A stretch of DNA of 64,000 bases, from contig NZ_JAQQKX010000018.1 of the NCBI RefSeq assembly GCF_028550415.1, forward strand, positions 1 to 64,000, read 5' to 3'. A program made the translations under genes and the position numbers. Each line of letters begins with the position of its first letter. The first letter of the stretch is position 1. Shown piece after piece: positions 27,307-36,066 of this stretch. Source of the DNA: Asticcacaulis aquaticus (GTDB lineage: Bacteria; Pseudomonadota; Alphaproteobacteria; Caulobacterales; Caulobacteraceae). The notes below the pieces were generated by a model. That model had not been told where the DNA came from. It was given only the letters and a program-made list of their open reading frames with translations, and searched no databases.

Positions 27307-27645
27307 ATGGATAGCCATGAAAAGAAGGCCGCCATCGCGGCCTATAAGGAACGCAAATCGATCAGCGGCATCTATGCGGTGATCTGCAACGCGACGGGCG
27401 AGGTGTGGGTGGGCGCTAGCCGGAACCTTGAGTCGCAACAGAACGGGCTGTGGTTTACGCTCAGGCTGGGCCATCACATCCATAAGCCGTTGCAGGCGGC
27501 GTTCAGCGAACACGGTGCGGCGGCGTTCCGTTACGAGGAGCTGGATCGCATACCCGACGACTATTCGGATATGGCGCGCAAGGACGAACTGAAACGCCGC
27601 AAGGCCCTGTGGCAGGCGCGGTTGCAGGCAGACGGATTGTTGTGA
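27307..27645 (+). CDS. GIY-YIG nuclease-fold small protein
   Basis: A 112-residue protein with the GIY-YIG fold signature: GIYAV at 21-25 and VWVGAS at 33-38, standing for the GIY and YIG motifs. A downstream FRYEELDRIPDD segment follows. No second domain is present. The start follows AAGGAG at 6 bases. Pairing with a divergent DUF2239 gene is the only functional hint. Without the usual catalytic Glu clearly identified, nuclease activity is not certain. Confidence 0.75.
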   Translation: MDSHEKKAAIAAYKERKSISGIYAVICNATGEVWVGASRNLESQQNGLWFTLRLGHHIHKPLQAAFSEHGAAAFRYEELDRIPDDYSDMARKDELKRRKALWQARLQADGLL

Positions 27646-27659
27646 AGCGCGAGTAAGGC

Positions 27660-28493
27660 TTACCCGCCCTTGAGCGAGTTCCACGAGCGATCGGTGCCGC
27701 CCGCCGGGGTGACCACCGGCTTCAACTGCGCCTGAAACCAGGCGAGGTTCTGATCGACCAGCTCCGGCGGCAGGTCCTGACGCAGCAGGGTTTCGGCCTC
27801 GCCCAGCTTGCCCTGCATCCCCAGGACGAGCGCCAGATTCTGACGGACGCGGATATCGGCGCCCGGACGCACCGCGGCCCGACGCAGCAGGGTTTCCGCC
27901 CCGGCCAGATCGCCATTGGCGGCCAGCGACATGGCCTTGTTGGTCAGGAGCGACGGGTTTTCCGGCGACAGGCCGAGCGCCTTGTCCCACATCGCTTGCG
28001 CTTCGTCACCGCGCTTGATCTGGTCGTAGGCGACGCCGAGCAGGGAATAGGCGCGCCAGTCCTTCGCATTGAGTTCGATGGCGTGTTTCAGCGGTTCGAC
28101 GGCGTAGAAGGCATTGTTCTGACCGATAAAGGACTTCCCGGCGGCGAGCAGGGCATCGTAGTGGTTCGGTGCGAACATCAGGATGCGCTGGGCGGCCTCG
28201 GCGGCTTCCTTGTACTGGCCCAGTGCCCGCAGCGATTCCGACAGGGCCAGTCCGGCCTCGATATCGGTGGGGTCGCGCTCGAATTCGCGGTTGAAGAAGG
28301 CGGCGCGGGCCAGCGGCTCCATGCGCATGGCGGCGGCGCGGGCCTCGGCGGAGGCTTTCTGAACGGCGGGTGCAGCGGCCTTTTCCGTCGCCTTGACCTC
28401 CGTCTTTTCAGCCTCAGGCTTTTTCTTGCCCCACGCGGCGGCGGGACCGGCAACCGTCAGAAGGGCGGCGGCGATCAGAAGAAAACGGGACAT
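27660..28493 (-). CDS. Exported TPR protein, TadD-like
   Basis: A 277-residue protein with a signal peptide (cleavage near GPAAA-WG) and a Lys/Glu/Ala-rich stretch (22-55), then about four tetratricopeptide repeats (85-230), for example YKEAAEAAQRILMFAPNHYDALLAAGK (quoted in part) and LAGAETLLRRAAVRPGA. The segment RVRQNLALVLGMQGK is typical of TadD-type pilus assembly proteins. Flp/Tad pilus genes are not visible nearby, so the pilus link is inferred from sequence only. It is convergent with the GIY-YIG gene, 14 bp apart. Confidence 0.7.
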   Translation of the reverse strand: MSRFLLIAAALLTVAGPAAAWGKKKPEAEKTEVKATEKAAAPAVQKASAEARAAAMRMEPLARAAFFNREFERDPTDIEAGLALSESLRALGQYKEAAEAAQRILMFAPNHYDALLAAGKSFIGQNNAFYAVEPLKHAIELNAKDWRAYSLLGVAYDQIKRGDEAQAMWDKALGLSPENPSLLTNKAMSLAANGDLAGAETLLRRAAVRPGADIRVRQNLALVLGMQGKLGEAETLLRQDLPPELVDQNLAWFQAQLKPVVTPAGGTDRSWNSLKGG

Positions 28494-28637
28494 GGGGTGG
28501 GCCTTGTGAACAAACCGGAGGCGTTCTGACCTCGAAAAAGCAAATGGGCGGTTTTAAGCTTTGGTTCACAGGCCTAAATATATGGTTAAACCTTGAGGCC
28601 TATCGTGGCCCGGCTGTCTGACATTCGAGTGATCCCC

Positions 28638-30068
28638 ATGCCCAAGCCCCTGCCCAATACCGGCGTCAAACGCACCGAACATATCGTTTTCGGCGTTTTC
28701 GAAGACGAGGCGGAGGGTGTCATCGCGGCCCTGAAACCCGCCCATGCCGGGTTCCTGACGGCGCGCGGATTTACGGGCAAGGCCGGATCGATCATCGTGC
28801 TGCCGAGCGGTTTGGGGTCTAACGAGACCGGTGCCCTGTGGGTGTGGTTCGGTCTGGGGGCGCGCAAGGCCTATAACCCGCTGATCTTTCGCGCCCTGCC
28901 ATCGCAGTTGCCGACGGGCGAGTGGCGGCTGAAGGTCGACGAGGCTTTGGATCGCAAGGCCATTCACGTGGCGTTCCAGTTAGGGTCATACGCCTTCGAT
29001 CGCTATAAATCGGGCAAGAACCTGCGCGCCGAGGTGACGCTGGAAAGCGCCGACCTCAGCGAAGAGACCCGCACCGAGATCGCTCGCGAAGTGGCCGCGC
29101 ACGACCTTGTCCGCGATCTGGTCAATACCCCGGCCAACGATATGGGCCCGGCGGAGATCGAAGCCGCCGCGCGCGGTATCGCCGACCGCTTCGGGGCCAA
29201 ACTGACCGTCATCACCGGCGACGAATTGCTGACCGAGAACTTCCCCGCCGTGCATGCGGTGGGCCGCGGAGCCGTGGAAGCCCGCGGGCCGCGCTTTATC
29301 GAGATCGACTGGACGCCGCATGTGGAAGACATTTCCGCCGAACCGAAGCCGGTCATCGCTCTGGTCGGCAAGGGCGTGGCCTTCGACACCGGCGGCCTGA
29401 ATATCAAGGGCGGCGCGGGCATGGCCCTGATGAAAAAGGACATGGGCGGTGCCGCCCACGCCCTGGCGCTGGCGCAATGGATCATGGAGTCGAACCTGCG
29501 CGTGCGGCTGCACGTCCTGATCAGCGCGGTGGAAAACGCCATTTCCGGTGATGCCTTCCGTCCGGGCGACGTCATCGCCTCGCGAGCGGGAAAGAGCATC
29601 GACATCGGCAATACGGATGCCGAAGGCCGACTGATCCTTGCCGACGCCCTGACGCGCGCCGGTGAACTGACGCCCGACCTGACGCTCGATTTCGCCACGC
29701 TTACGGGGGCCGCGCGCGTGGCGCTGGGGCCGGAGGTCATCCCGTTCTACACCGACGACGAAGAGATCGCCCGCCGTCTGGAGGTCGCCTCGATCGCCGA
29801 ACACGACCCGCTGTGGCGGATGCCGCTGTGGGCCGGGTATCGCGACGCGCTCGACTCCGACATCGCCGATCTGCGCAACGATCCGCAAGGCTGGGCGCAG
29901 GCCGGATCGGTGACGGCGGCGCTGTTTTTGCAAAAATTCGCGCCTGAGACCGGTGCATGGGTGCATTTCGACGTCTATGCGTGGAACCCGCGCGGTCGTC
30001 CGGGCTTCCCCGTCGGGGCCGAGGCCCAGACGCTCAGGGCGTGTTTCAACCTGATCAAAGGATTGTGA
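28638..30068 (+). CDS. M17 leucyl aminopeptidase family protein
   Basis: A cytoplasmic two-metal aminopeptidase of 476 residues. The catalytic domain carries VGKGVAFDTGGLNIKGGAGM, MKKDMGGAA and the M17 signature NTDAEGRL. The N-terminal domain (1-150) is divergent, as in the shorter PepB-like members. ATG 28638 is preferred; a TTG 45 bp upstream is also in frame. The NlpC/P60 gene follows on the same strand after a palindromic element, an arrangement seen in many alphaproteobacteria and suggesting joint peptide or peptidoglycan fragment turnover. Confidence 0.9.
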   Translation: MPKPLPNTGVKRTEHIVFGVFEDEAEGVIAALKPAHAGFLTARGFTGKAGSIIVLPSGLGSNETGALWVWFGLGARKAYNPLIFRALPSQLPTGEWRLKVDEALDRKAIHVAFQLGSYAFDRYKSGKNLRAEVTLESADLSEETRTEIAREVAAHDLVRDLVNTPANDMGPAEIEAAARGIADRFGAKLTVITGDELLTENFPAVHAVGRGAVEARGPRFIEIDWTPHVEDISAEPKPVIALVGKGVAFDTGGLNIKGGAGMALMKKDMGGAAHALALAQWIMESNLRVRLHVLISAVENAISGDAFRPGDVIASRAGKSIDIGNTDAEGRLILADALTRAGELTPDLTLDFATLTGAARVALGPEVIPFYTDDEEIARRLEVASIAEHDPLWRMPLWAGYRDALDSDIADLRNDPQGWAQAGSVTAALFLQKFAPETGAWVHFDVYAWNPRGRPGFPVGAEAQTLRACFNLIKGL

Positions 30069-30078
30069 TCGTATCATC

Positions 30079-30265
30079 TATTCCCCCGGCGTGCCGGGGG
30101 AGGTGGCGGCGAATGAAATGAGCCGACGGAGGGGGGGCTCGCTGAGATGCCACGAATAAACCTGCGGCCCGATAAGGGCGGTACTCCTACTGCGAAGGCC
30201 CCACCACCACATCTAGCGCTACGCGCGTCGTGCGGTCCCCCTCCCCAGTAAACTGGGGAGGTATG
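30079..30265. repeat. Palindromic element, mosaic copy (aminopeptidase / NlpC spacer)
   Basis: Left arm of the second subtype (TTCCCCCGG tip, GACGGAGGGGGGGCTC), right arm of the main subtype (CCCCACCACCACATCTAGCGC, GTGCGGTCCCCCTCCCC, GGGGAGGTATGA). It fills most of the 328-bp gap between the two genes; the remaining 130 bp before the NlpC start probably hold a promoter, but no clear boxes are seen. Confidence 0.88.
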
Positions 30266-30396
30266 ATTGTTGATAGTCCCATTAACCCGACGTTCGCATC
30301 TTTGGGCTATCGTGGCTACATAAGTGCTTCTGCGTTAACGCTTTTTTACGAAGATTAAGCGGCGCAGAGCCGGTGATGGCTGCGAAGGCGAGACAT

Positions 30397-31251
30397 ATGG
30401 CTCACGACGATTTCGATCCGCGCATGACGCCGTTCAAGGACGGCAAGGCCGATCAGCTCCTCGAAGGACTGATGCGGGCGCAGACCTTTGTCGTCGGCGA
30501 AACCATGGGCTGCACCACGCCCGCGACCGCTTTGCGCGCCGGACCGAACGACAGCGCCGAACAATGGGACCAACTCCTGTTCGGCGAGCGCTTCCGCGTT
30601 ATCGAACGCTCGCGCGACTATGTCTGGGGCCAATCCCTGCGTGACGGCTATTGCGGCTATGTGAAAGAGGCCGATCTGTCGCGTGACTGGTTCGTGCCGA
30701 CGCATTTCGTCTCGACGCTGCGCAGCTACGTCTTTTCCCAGCCGAACCTCAAGTCGCGCATCGTCTGCGCGCTCAGCCTCAACGCGCTGGTCAGCGCCGG
30801 GGAAACCGACGGCAAATATACGCGCATCAATAATCTGGGCTGGATCTATACGGCGCACCTCGGCGATTTCGGCGCGTTCCACGGCGATTATGTCAGCGTC
30901 GCCGAAGCCTATCTCAATGCGCCGTATCAGTGGGGCGGCCGCGAAAGCGACGGGCTCGACTGCTCCGGCCTTGTCCAGCAGTCGCTCTATGCGGTGGGGC
31001 AGGCCTGTCCGCGCGATTCCGACATGCAGGCGGCCTTGGGCCACGCGCTCGATATCGGCGCGGATATGAAAGGGCTTTATCGCGGCGATCTGGTCTTCTG
31101 GAAGGGCCATGTGGCGATCATGTGTGACGAAGACCACATCATCCACGCCAACGGCTTCCATATGAAGACGGTCATCGAACCCCTGCGCGAGGCGGTGGCC
31201 CGCATCGAAGCGGCCGGTGTCGGACTGCCCACGGCGTTTCGTCGGTTGTAG
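30397..31251 (+). CDS. NlpC/P60 family peptidase with SH3-like N-terminus
   Basis: A 284-residue protein of the gamma-D-glutamyl-diamino acid peptidase family that trims peptidoglycan stems or recycled muropeptides. Residues about 30-155 look like two bacterial SH3-like domains, and 165-284 the NlpC/P60 domain. The catalytic triad is visible: Cys189 (GLDCSGLV), His238 (KGHVAIM) and His250 (IIHANGFH). No signal peptide is present, so a cytoplasmic role is likely. ATG 30397 follows AAGGCGAG; in-frame GTG and ATG codons exist 21-24 bp upstream. Confidence 0.9.
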   Translation: MAHDDFDPRMTPFKDGKADQLLEGLMRAQTFVVGETMGCTTPATALRAGPNDSAEQWDQLLFGERFRVIERSRDYVWGQSLRDGYCGYVKEADLSRDWFVPTHFVSTLRSYVFSQPNLKSRIVCALSLNALVSAGETDGKYTRINNLGWIYTAHLGDFGAFHGDYVSVAEAYLNAPYQWGGRESDGLDCSGLVQQSLYAVGQACPRDSDMQAALGHALDIGADMKGLYRGDLVFWKGHVAIMCDEDHIIHANGFHMKTVIEPLREAVARIEAAGVGLPTAFRRL

Positions 31252-31292
31252 AGTTTTATCGACGCTTACTGTGCTTGAGATGACGTCAGTAA

Positions 31293-31446
31293 GATTTGAC
31301 CACGAAAAACACGAAAAGCACGAAAAACTCTGTTGAAACACCGTGCGAAGCGCCGAAAACCTGAGCGACCACACTATGGAAAAGCCCTGCGGGCAAGAAA
31401 AGTGCAGCCGCTTTTTTTGTGTTTTTCGTGTTTTTCGTGGTCAAAT
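31293..31446. repeat. Second repeat family, copy 1 (GATTTGACCACGAAAAAC arms)
   Basis: The left arm GATTTGACCACGAAAAAC followed by ACGAAAAGCACGAA is mirrored at the right end by TTTTTCGTGTTTTTCGTGGTCAAAT. The middle contains TGAAACACCGTGCGAAGCG and a CCCTGCGGG hairpin that also occur, slightly changed, in the copy at 54743. It fills the gap between the convergent NlpC and ArsR genes, and nothing else is seen there. Confidence 0.88.
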
Positions 31447-31473
31447 TTTTTTACGGCCTCTCACGCACTCAAA

Positions 31474-31815
31474 CTACCCGTCTGAGCGCTCCCCGGTCTC
31501 ATCCACGGCCTGACGCGCCCTGTCCTCGCTCTCGCGGCGCAGCGGCGCGCGCACGCTGCATACCTCCTGCAAATAGCCGTCCAGCGAATTGAAGATGTGC
31601 TCGGACACGATGCTGTAGTGGACGAACTTGCCCTTCTTGACGCCCGTGATCAGTCCGGCGTTTTCCAGAATGCTCAGATGCTTCGACAGGGACGGCTTCG
31701 ACATGTCGAAGCGCTCGGCGATTTCTCCCGCCGTCAGTGAGGCCTTGGACAGATAGGCCAGAATCTTCAGTCGCGGCTCCGACGCCAGAGCCTCGAAGGT
31801 TTTTACCATACGCAT
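31474..31815 (-). CDS. ArsR-family transcriptional regulator (SdpR-like)
   Basis: A 113-residue winged-helix regulator. FEALASEPRLKILAYLSK starts the domain, and the recognition helix is GEIAERFDMSKPSLSKHLSILENAGLI (quoted in two parts here as GEIAERFDMSK and PSLSKHLSILENAGLI). No cysteine-based metal site is obvious, so it is more like the metal-independent SdpR/PagR members. ATG 31815 fits a GGGG at 7 bases; an ATG 24 bp upstream is possible. It is divergent from the DUF4166-TIGR01777 pair and probably represses it through the dyad at 31873. Confidence 0.85.
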   Translation of the reverse strand: MRMVKTFEALASEPRLKILAYLSKASLTAGEIAERFDMSKPSLSKHLSILENAGLITGVKKGKFVHYSIVSEHIFNSLDGYLQEVCSVRAPLRRESEDRARQAVDETGERSDG

Positions 31816-31872
31816 CCACGCACCCCAACATTTAGACATTTAGCGTATTGACGAAATGAATTCACCCCGCTA

Positions 31873-31896
31873 ACAATTCGTTTATTAGCTAATTGT
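31873..31896. promoter_or_regulatory. Candidate ArsR operator dyad
   Basis: ACAATTCGTTTA / TTAGCTAATTGT is a 24-bp imperfect dyad (9 of 12 positions pair), AT-rich, lying between the divergent ArsR and DUF4166 starts. This is the usual size and position of an ArsR site. Confidence 0.5.
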
Positions 31897-31937
31897 AGTG
31901 CGAACTGCATAGGCGGTCAAGACATAAGGGGGCGGTC

Positions 31938-32549
31938 ATGACGATCGCAAAAGAGACAGCTCTGTTGCCGCGCCTGATGGGGGCCGACTGGCACCTTTTG
32001 CATCCCGATGTGCAGCAACGCTTTGCCCACGATCCGGAGCCGGGGCATCCCAAAATCTATCAGGGCGTCATGGACATCGTCGCCTGTAATACCGCCGGGC
32101 GGTTGTTCGCGTTTCTGACGCGGCTGATCGGCAATCCACTGACCTCGCATACCGGGCAGGCTGTGCCCGCCGTCGTCACCCTGACCGCACAGGCCAAAGG
32201 CGGTGTCGCCTGGCATCGTCTGTATCGCTTCGACGGCAAGGCCCCGTGCCGCGTCACCTCGATCAAGCGCGCCGACGCCAGGGGCCGCCTGTGCGAATAT
32301 GTCGGCTTCGGCTTCGGGATGCGGCTGGCGGTTTCAGTACAGGACGGGGCGCTGCATTTCATCAGCGAACATTATGTCTGGGAGATCGGTGGCTGGCAAA
32401 TCCCCTTGCCGCACCTTCTGACCCCCGGACGCACCCATGTCGTGCATGAGCCCCTCAACGGCGGCCGCTTCCGTTTCAGCCTGAGCATGGATCATCCGTG
32501 GCTGGGGCGCACCTTTTATCAGACCGGTATTTTCGAGGCCGTACCATGA
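31938..32549 (+). CDS. DUF4166 domain protein
   Basis: A 203-residue soluble protein matching DUF4166, function unknown. The domain is recognisable by HPKIYQGVMDI, RLIGNPL, GVAWHRLYRF and the end HPWLGRTFYQTGIF. In other genomes this domain is sometimes fused to NAD-dependent dehydrogenase-type domains. Here the gene instead overlaps the next one, a TIGR01777 epimerase-like gene, by four bases (ATGA), so the two are made together. The start follows AAGGGGG. Confidence 0.8.
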   Translation: MTIAKETALLPRLMGADWHLLHPDVQQRFAHDPEPGHPKIYQGVMDIVACNTAGRLFAFLTRLIGNPLTSHTGQAVPAVVTLTAQAKGGVAWHRLYRFDGKAPCRVTSIKRADARGRLCEYVGFGFGMRLAVSVQDGALHFISEHYVWEIGGWQIPLPHLLTPGRTHVVHEPLNGGRFRFSLSMDHPWLGRTFYQTGIFEAVP

Positions 32550-33976
32550 CAACACTGCTTTGGCTGATGACGATTCAGGGCGTGATGGGCGCCTTCGACA
32601 CGCTCTATCATCACGAATTCACCGAGCGCCTGCCGTGGAAACCGCAGGCCGGGCGCGAACTGTTCATCCACGGTCTGCGCAATCTGTTCTACGGCCTGAT
32701 CTTCGCCTCTCTGGGCGGACTGAGCTGGGGCGGTGTCTGGGCGGGGGTGTTCGCCGCCCTGCTGATCGCCGAGATCGGTCTGACCCTGTGGGACTTCGTC
32801 GTCGAGGATCAGAGCCGCCACCTGCCGCCCAGCGAACGGATCACCCACACGCTTCTGGCCATCAATTACGGGCTGGTCCTGGCGTTTTTAGCACCTGAGC
32901 TGATGCGCTGGGAGACGTTGCCGAGCGGTTTCCACCCGCACGATTACGGGTTGGGGTCGTGGATCATGTACCTGTTTGCCGCCGGGGTGTGGGGATGGGC
33001 CGGGTTCGACCTGCTGCGGTCGCGGCGGTTTCGTAAACTCACGGCCGTGCCGTCCCTGCATCTCGATACGCCGAACCAGCGCGTCCTGATCACCGGCGGC
33101 ACCGGCCTGATCGGGTCGCGTTTGACGCAGGGGCTGATCGACGACGGCCATCAGGTAACGATCCTGACGCGCGACAAGGCTCAGGCGGCGAAATTTCGAG
33201 GGCCTCTGACGGTGATCGACCATATCGACGACCTGCGGGCCCCGGTCGATCTGATCATCAATCTGGCGGGCGAATCCCTGAGCGGCGGCCTGTGGACCCG
33301 GCGGCGCATCGCCCGGTTCTACGACAGCCGACTGGGCATTACCGGTGCGCTGATCGACTGGATCGCGCGGCAGCCGGTCAAGCCGAAACGGCTGATCAAT
33401 GCCTCGGCCATCGGTATATATGGCCGCAGCGAGACGGAGATCTTCGATGAGGCAAGCGCGCCTGCTGCGCCCGATCTGGCGACCGACCTGTGCACGAAAT
33501 GGGAGACTCTGGCCCTGACCGCCCAGAATCACGGCGTGCCGGTCAGTCTGATCCGCTTCGGCCTTGTCCTGTCGGTCGATGGCGGCGCGCTGGCCCAGAT
33601 GCTGTTTCCGTTCGAGTTCGGCATCGGCGGGCGGCTGGGCTCCGGCCGCCAATGGATATCGTGGATTCACATCGATGACGCCGTGGGGATGGTGGTTCAC
33701 GCCGCCAATGCGGGACTGGATGGTACGGTCAATGCCACGGCCCCTGTCCCGGTGCGTAATGCTGGTTTTACCCGTGCCCTGGGACGGGCTATGCACCGTC
33801 CGGTGGTGCTGCCTCTGCCGGGGTTTGTGCTGAAACGCTTGTTGGGGCAGATGGCGGATATTCTGCTTCTTAACGGCCAACAGGTGCTGCCCGCGCGGGC
33901 GACGCACAGCGGTTACCGGTTCCGCTATCCGCAGATCGACGCCGCGCTCAACGCCCTGTTCCGGGGGCGGATGTAA
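32546..33976 (+). CDS. TIGR01777 NAD-dependent epimerase-like protein with N-terminal membrane domain
   Basis: A 476-residue protein. Residues 1-170 carry about four to five membrane helices (QGVMGAFDTLYHHEF, LFYGLIFASLGGL, HTLLAINYGLVLAFL and others). From about residue 175 there is a TIGR01777-type extended SDR domain with nucleotide loop ITGGTGLIGSRL, NLAGESLSGGLWT, SASAIGIYG-like NASAIGIYG and ISWIHIDDAVGM. The substrate is unknown for this family. The membrane half is not part of the usual 300-residue TIGR01777 protein, so this is a fused form. It is coupled to the DUF4166 gene by an ATGA overlap. Confidence 0.83.
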   Translation: MTTLLWLMTIQGVMGAFDTLYHHEFTERLPWKPQAGRELFIHGLRNLFYGLIFASLGGLSWGGVWAGVFAALLIAEIGLTLWDFVVEDQSRHLPPSERITHTLLAINYGLVLAFLAPELMRWETLPSGFHPHDYGLGSWIMYLFAAGVWGWAGFDLLRSRRFRKLTAVPSLHLDTPNQRVLITGGTGLIGSRLTQGLIDDGHQVTILTRDKAQAAKFRGPLTVIDHIDDLRAPVDLIINLAGESLSGGLWTRRRIARFYDSRLGITGALIDWIARQPVKPKRLINASAIGIYGRSETEIFDEASAPAAPDLATDLCTKWETLALTAQNHGVPVSLIRFGLVLSVDGGALAQMLFPFEFGIGGRLGSGRQWISWIHIDDAVGMVVHAANAGLDGTVNATAPVPVRNAGFTRALGRAMHRPVVLPLPGFVLKRLLGQMADILLLNGQQVLPARATHSGYRFRYPQIDAALNALFRGRM

Positions 33977-33985
33977 GCCAAAAAA

Positions 33986-34014
33986 AGCCCCGGTGCGAAC
34001 ACCGGGGCTTTTTC
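33986..34014. terminator. Two-way terminator between TIGR01777 gene and cycM
   Basis: AGCCCCGGT-gcgaac-ACCGGGGCT is a perfect 9-bp stem with A6 on one side and T5 on the other, so it works for both convergent genes. Confidence 0.92.
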
Positions 34015-34016
34015 GT

Positions 34017-34661
34017 TTAGTGTGCAGCGGGGGCGGGAGCCGCCGCAGGCGCGGCAGGCGCATCGCCCGCAGGCGGCGCACCGGCGGGTGCGGCACCGGG
34101 CTGACGCGTGGGGTCCGGCGCCGGGATGCCGAGGCTGGAGCCCTTGGTGTGCAGATAGGCGATCAGGTTGATGCGCTCTTCCGGCTTCTTGATGCCGGCG
34201 AAGCCCATCTTGGTGCCCTTGACCCACTTCGCCGGGTTGGCGAGGAAGTGATAGAGCTGATCGTAGGACCAGGTCGGAGCCTCGGCGGCGTGCGCCTTCA
34301 TGCCGTCCGAATAGCCGAAGCCCGCGTGGCTGGCGGTCGGGCGACCGACGACGCCCCACAGGCCGGGGCCGGTCATGTTCGGGCCGCCTTCGTGGTCGTT
34401 GTGGCACGAGACGCACTTGGCGAAGACCTTTTCACCGGCGGCGATGTCCGCCGTCGGCAGGACCGTGCCCCAGTCCGGATCGAGTTCTACCGCGGCGACA
34501 CCACCGGCTTCGGGCGCTTCGGCCACTTCGATGGCGTAGCCGGGCTTTGCCGGGGCTTCGGTGTGATAGAGCGCGTCGACGCCGATGCGCACACCCATGA
34601 TGACCAGCGCGGTCGCCAGACCTGCACCCAGAATCTTGTTGAACTGAAGATTACCGCTCAT
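34017..34661 (-). CDS. cycM: Membrane-anchored cytochrome c (CycM-like)
   Basis: A 214-residue class I cytochrome c with an uncleaved N-terminal anchor (residues about 9-30). The heme site is CVSCH (83-87), and Met152 in KGTKMGFAG is the distal ligand. The pattern GPGLWGVVGR is typical. In rhizobia and relatives CycM carries electrons from the bc1 complex to aa3 oxidase. The C-terminus has an Ala/Pro-rich tail of about 40 residues. It is divergent from pheA, a neighbour pair common in alphaproteobacteria. The ccm genes needed to attach its heme lie 2 kb away. Confidence 0.9.
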   Translation of the reverse strand: MSGNLQFNKILGAGLATALVIMGVRIGVDALYHTEAPAKPGYAIEVAEAPEAGGVAAVELDPDWGTVLPTADIAAGEKVFAKCVSCHNDHEGGPNMTGPGLWGVVGRPTASHAGFGYSDGMKAHAAEAPTWSYDQLYHFLANPAKWVKGTKMGFAGIKKPEERINLIAYLHTKGSSLGIPAPDPTRQPGAAPAGAPPAGDAPAAPAAAPAPAAH

Positions 34662-35022
34662 GCCGCTTCGACGTCCTGACTCTTATATCTCGGTTGTGGC
34701 CGCGATGTTGACCGGATCGACAGGCAGTCGTCAATGCCGGTACGCGGACCGTTATTTTGTTTCCTCTGGCTCTCTGACACGCGAAACGCCAATACGCAAG
34801 ATGGCAGAGCCCGCTTAAGGCCAAAATGAGGCCGCAAACGGGGCTACGTGTCAAATCGTCACACCCTCCGGCTGCGGGGAGGGGGCCTTTCCGCTTTATC
34901 GCGCTTTGCGAAACCTGTGAAGCGGTTTTCAGCCCGGCAAGGCGCATCGGGATAGAAGTGCTTGAAACCTGCCGTAAATAAAGGCACAGACGGCGCTCAC
35001 CTCTGGTTATACGGCCCGTTTC
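34662..35022. other. 361-bp intergenic region between cycM and pheA
   Basis: No convincing gene is seen. It must hold the divergent promoters. At 34863-34884 there is CCCTCCGGCTGCGGGGAGGG, a single-hairpin relic of the palindromic family. GCGAAACGCC-type short repeats are too weak to interpret. Confidence 0.5.
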
Positions 35023-35880
35023 ATGACTTCGACCTCTCCCAAAAAGATCGCCTATCAGGGCGAACCCGGCGCTTTCAGCCATCAGGCCTGCAAACGCTGG
35101 TTCCCCGACCACGTACCGACGCCTTTTCCGACGTTTGAGGCGGCGTTCGCGGCGGTCAATGCGGGCGAGTGCGACCTGGGTATGATCCCGGCGGAAAACG
35201 CCCTGGCGGGACGCGTCGCCGACGTGCATCAGCTGCTGCCGCATTCGGGGCTGAAGATCATCGGCGAGCGCTTTTTGCCGATCGAGATGATGCTGATGGG
35301 CGTGCCGGAAACCGAGCTGGCCAACATCACGGTGGCCTTTTCGCACACCATGGCCCTGCTTCAGTGCCGCAACTCGCTGCTGGCGCTCAACATCAAGCCG
35401 GAAATGTTCCACGATACCGCCGGTTCGGCGCGGGCCTTGAGCGAGACGCGCGAACTGAACCGTGCCGCCATCGCGCCGGAAATCGCCGCCGAGCTGTACG
35501 GGCTGAAAATCCTCCAACGCAATATGGAAGACGCGCACAACAATACGACGCGATTCCTGGTCCTGACCGCGCAGGATCAGGTCGTTGAACCGGCCGCCGA
35601 AAAGATACTCACCAGCTTCGTCTTCGGCGTGCGCAACATCCCGGCGGCGCTGTACAAGGCCCTGGGCGGTTTCGCGACCAATGGGATCAACATGATCCGT
35701 CTGGAAAGCTATATCCGCGACGGCATCTTCGCCTCGACCTTCTTCTATGCCGAGGTCGAGGGGCGTCCAAGCGACCGCCTGCTAAAACTGGCCTTCGAGG
35801 AGCTGGCGTTTTTCGCCGAAGAAGTCGAGATTCTCGGCGTCTATCCGATGGACCCGTTTCGCGCGACGCAAGGGGCGTAA
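35023..35880 (+). CDS. pheA: Prephenate dehydratase
   Basis: This enzyme makes phenylpyruvate from prephenate in phenylalanine synthesis. It is a 285-residue monofunctional form without a chorismate mutase domain. The catalytic domain begins IAYQGEPGAFSHQAC and contains IPAENALAGRV and the NNTTRFLVL motif, whose TRF threonine is catalytic. The C-terminal ACT domain (about 200-285) has GFATNGINMIRLESY and should bind phenylalanine for feedback control, although the usual ESRP motif reads ESYI. A palindromic element follows the stop by 6 bp. Confidence 0.95.
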   Translation: MTSTSPKKIAYQGEPGAFSHQACKRWFPDHVPTPFPTFEAAFAAVNAGECDLGMIPAENALAGRVADVHQLLPHSGLKIIGERFLPIEMMLMGVPETELANITVAFSHTMALLQCRNSLLALNIKPEMFHDTAGSARALSETRELNRAAIAPEIAAELYGLKILQRNMEDAHNNTTRFLVLTAQDQVVEPAAEKILTSFVFGVRNIPAALYKALGGFATNGINMIRLESYIRDGIFASTFFYAEVEGRPSDRLLKLAFEELAFFAEEVEILGVYPMDPFRATQGA

Positions 35881-35886
35881 CTTTTC

Positions 35887-36064
35887 ATACCTCCCCATCT
35901 CTGATGGGGAGGGGAACCGCACGAGATGACCGAAGGTCAGCGAGATGTGGTGGTGGGGGTTCTTGCTTACTTACTGAACCGCGCCAGTGGTACCAAAGCA
36001 AGAAACCCCACCACCCCTTTGCTGCGCAAAGCGGTCCCCCTCCCCGACAAGTCGGGGAGGTATG
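35887..36064. repeat. Palindromic element, full copy (pheA / ccmG gap)
   Basis: ATACCTCCCCATC-hairpin start, GTGGTGGTGGGG, then CCCCACCACC, GCGGTCCCCCTCCCC and tip CGACAAGTCG ending GGGGAGGTATGA. It lies between convergent genes, ending 2 bp from the ccmG stop. Confidence 0.88.
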
Positions 36065-36066
36065 AT

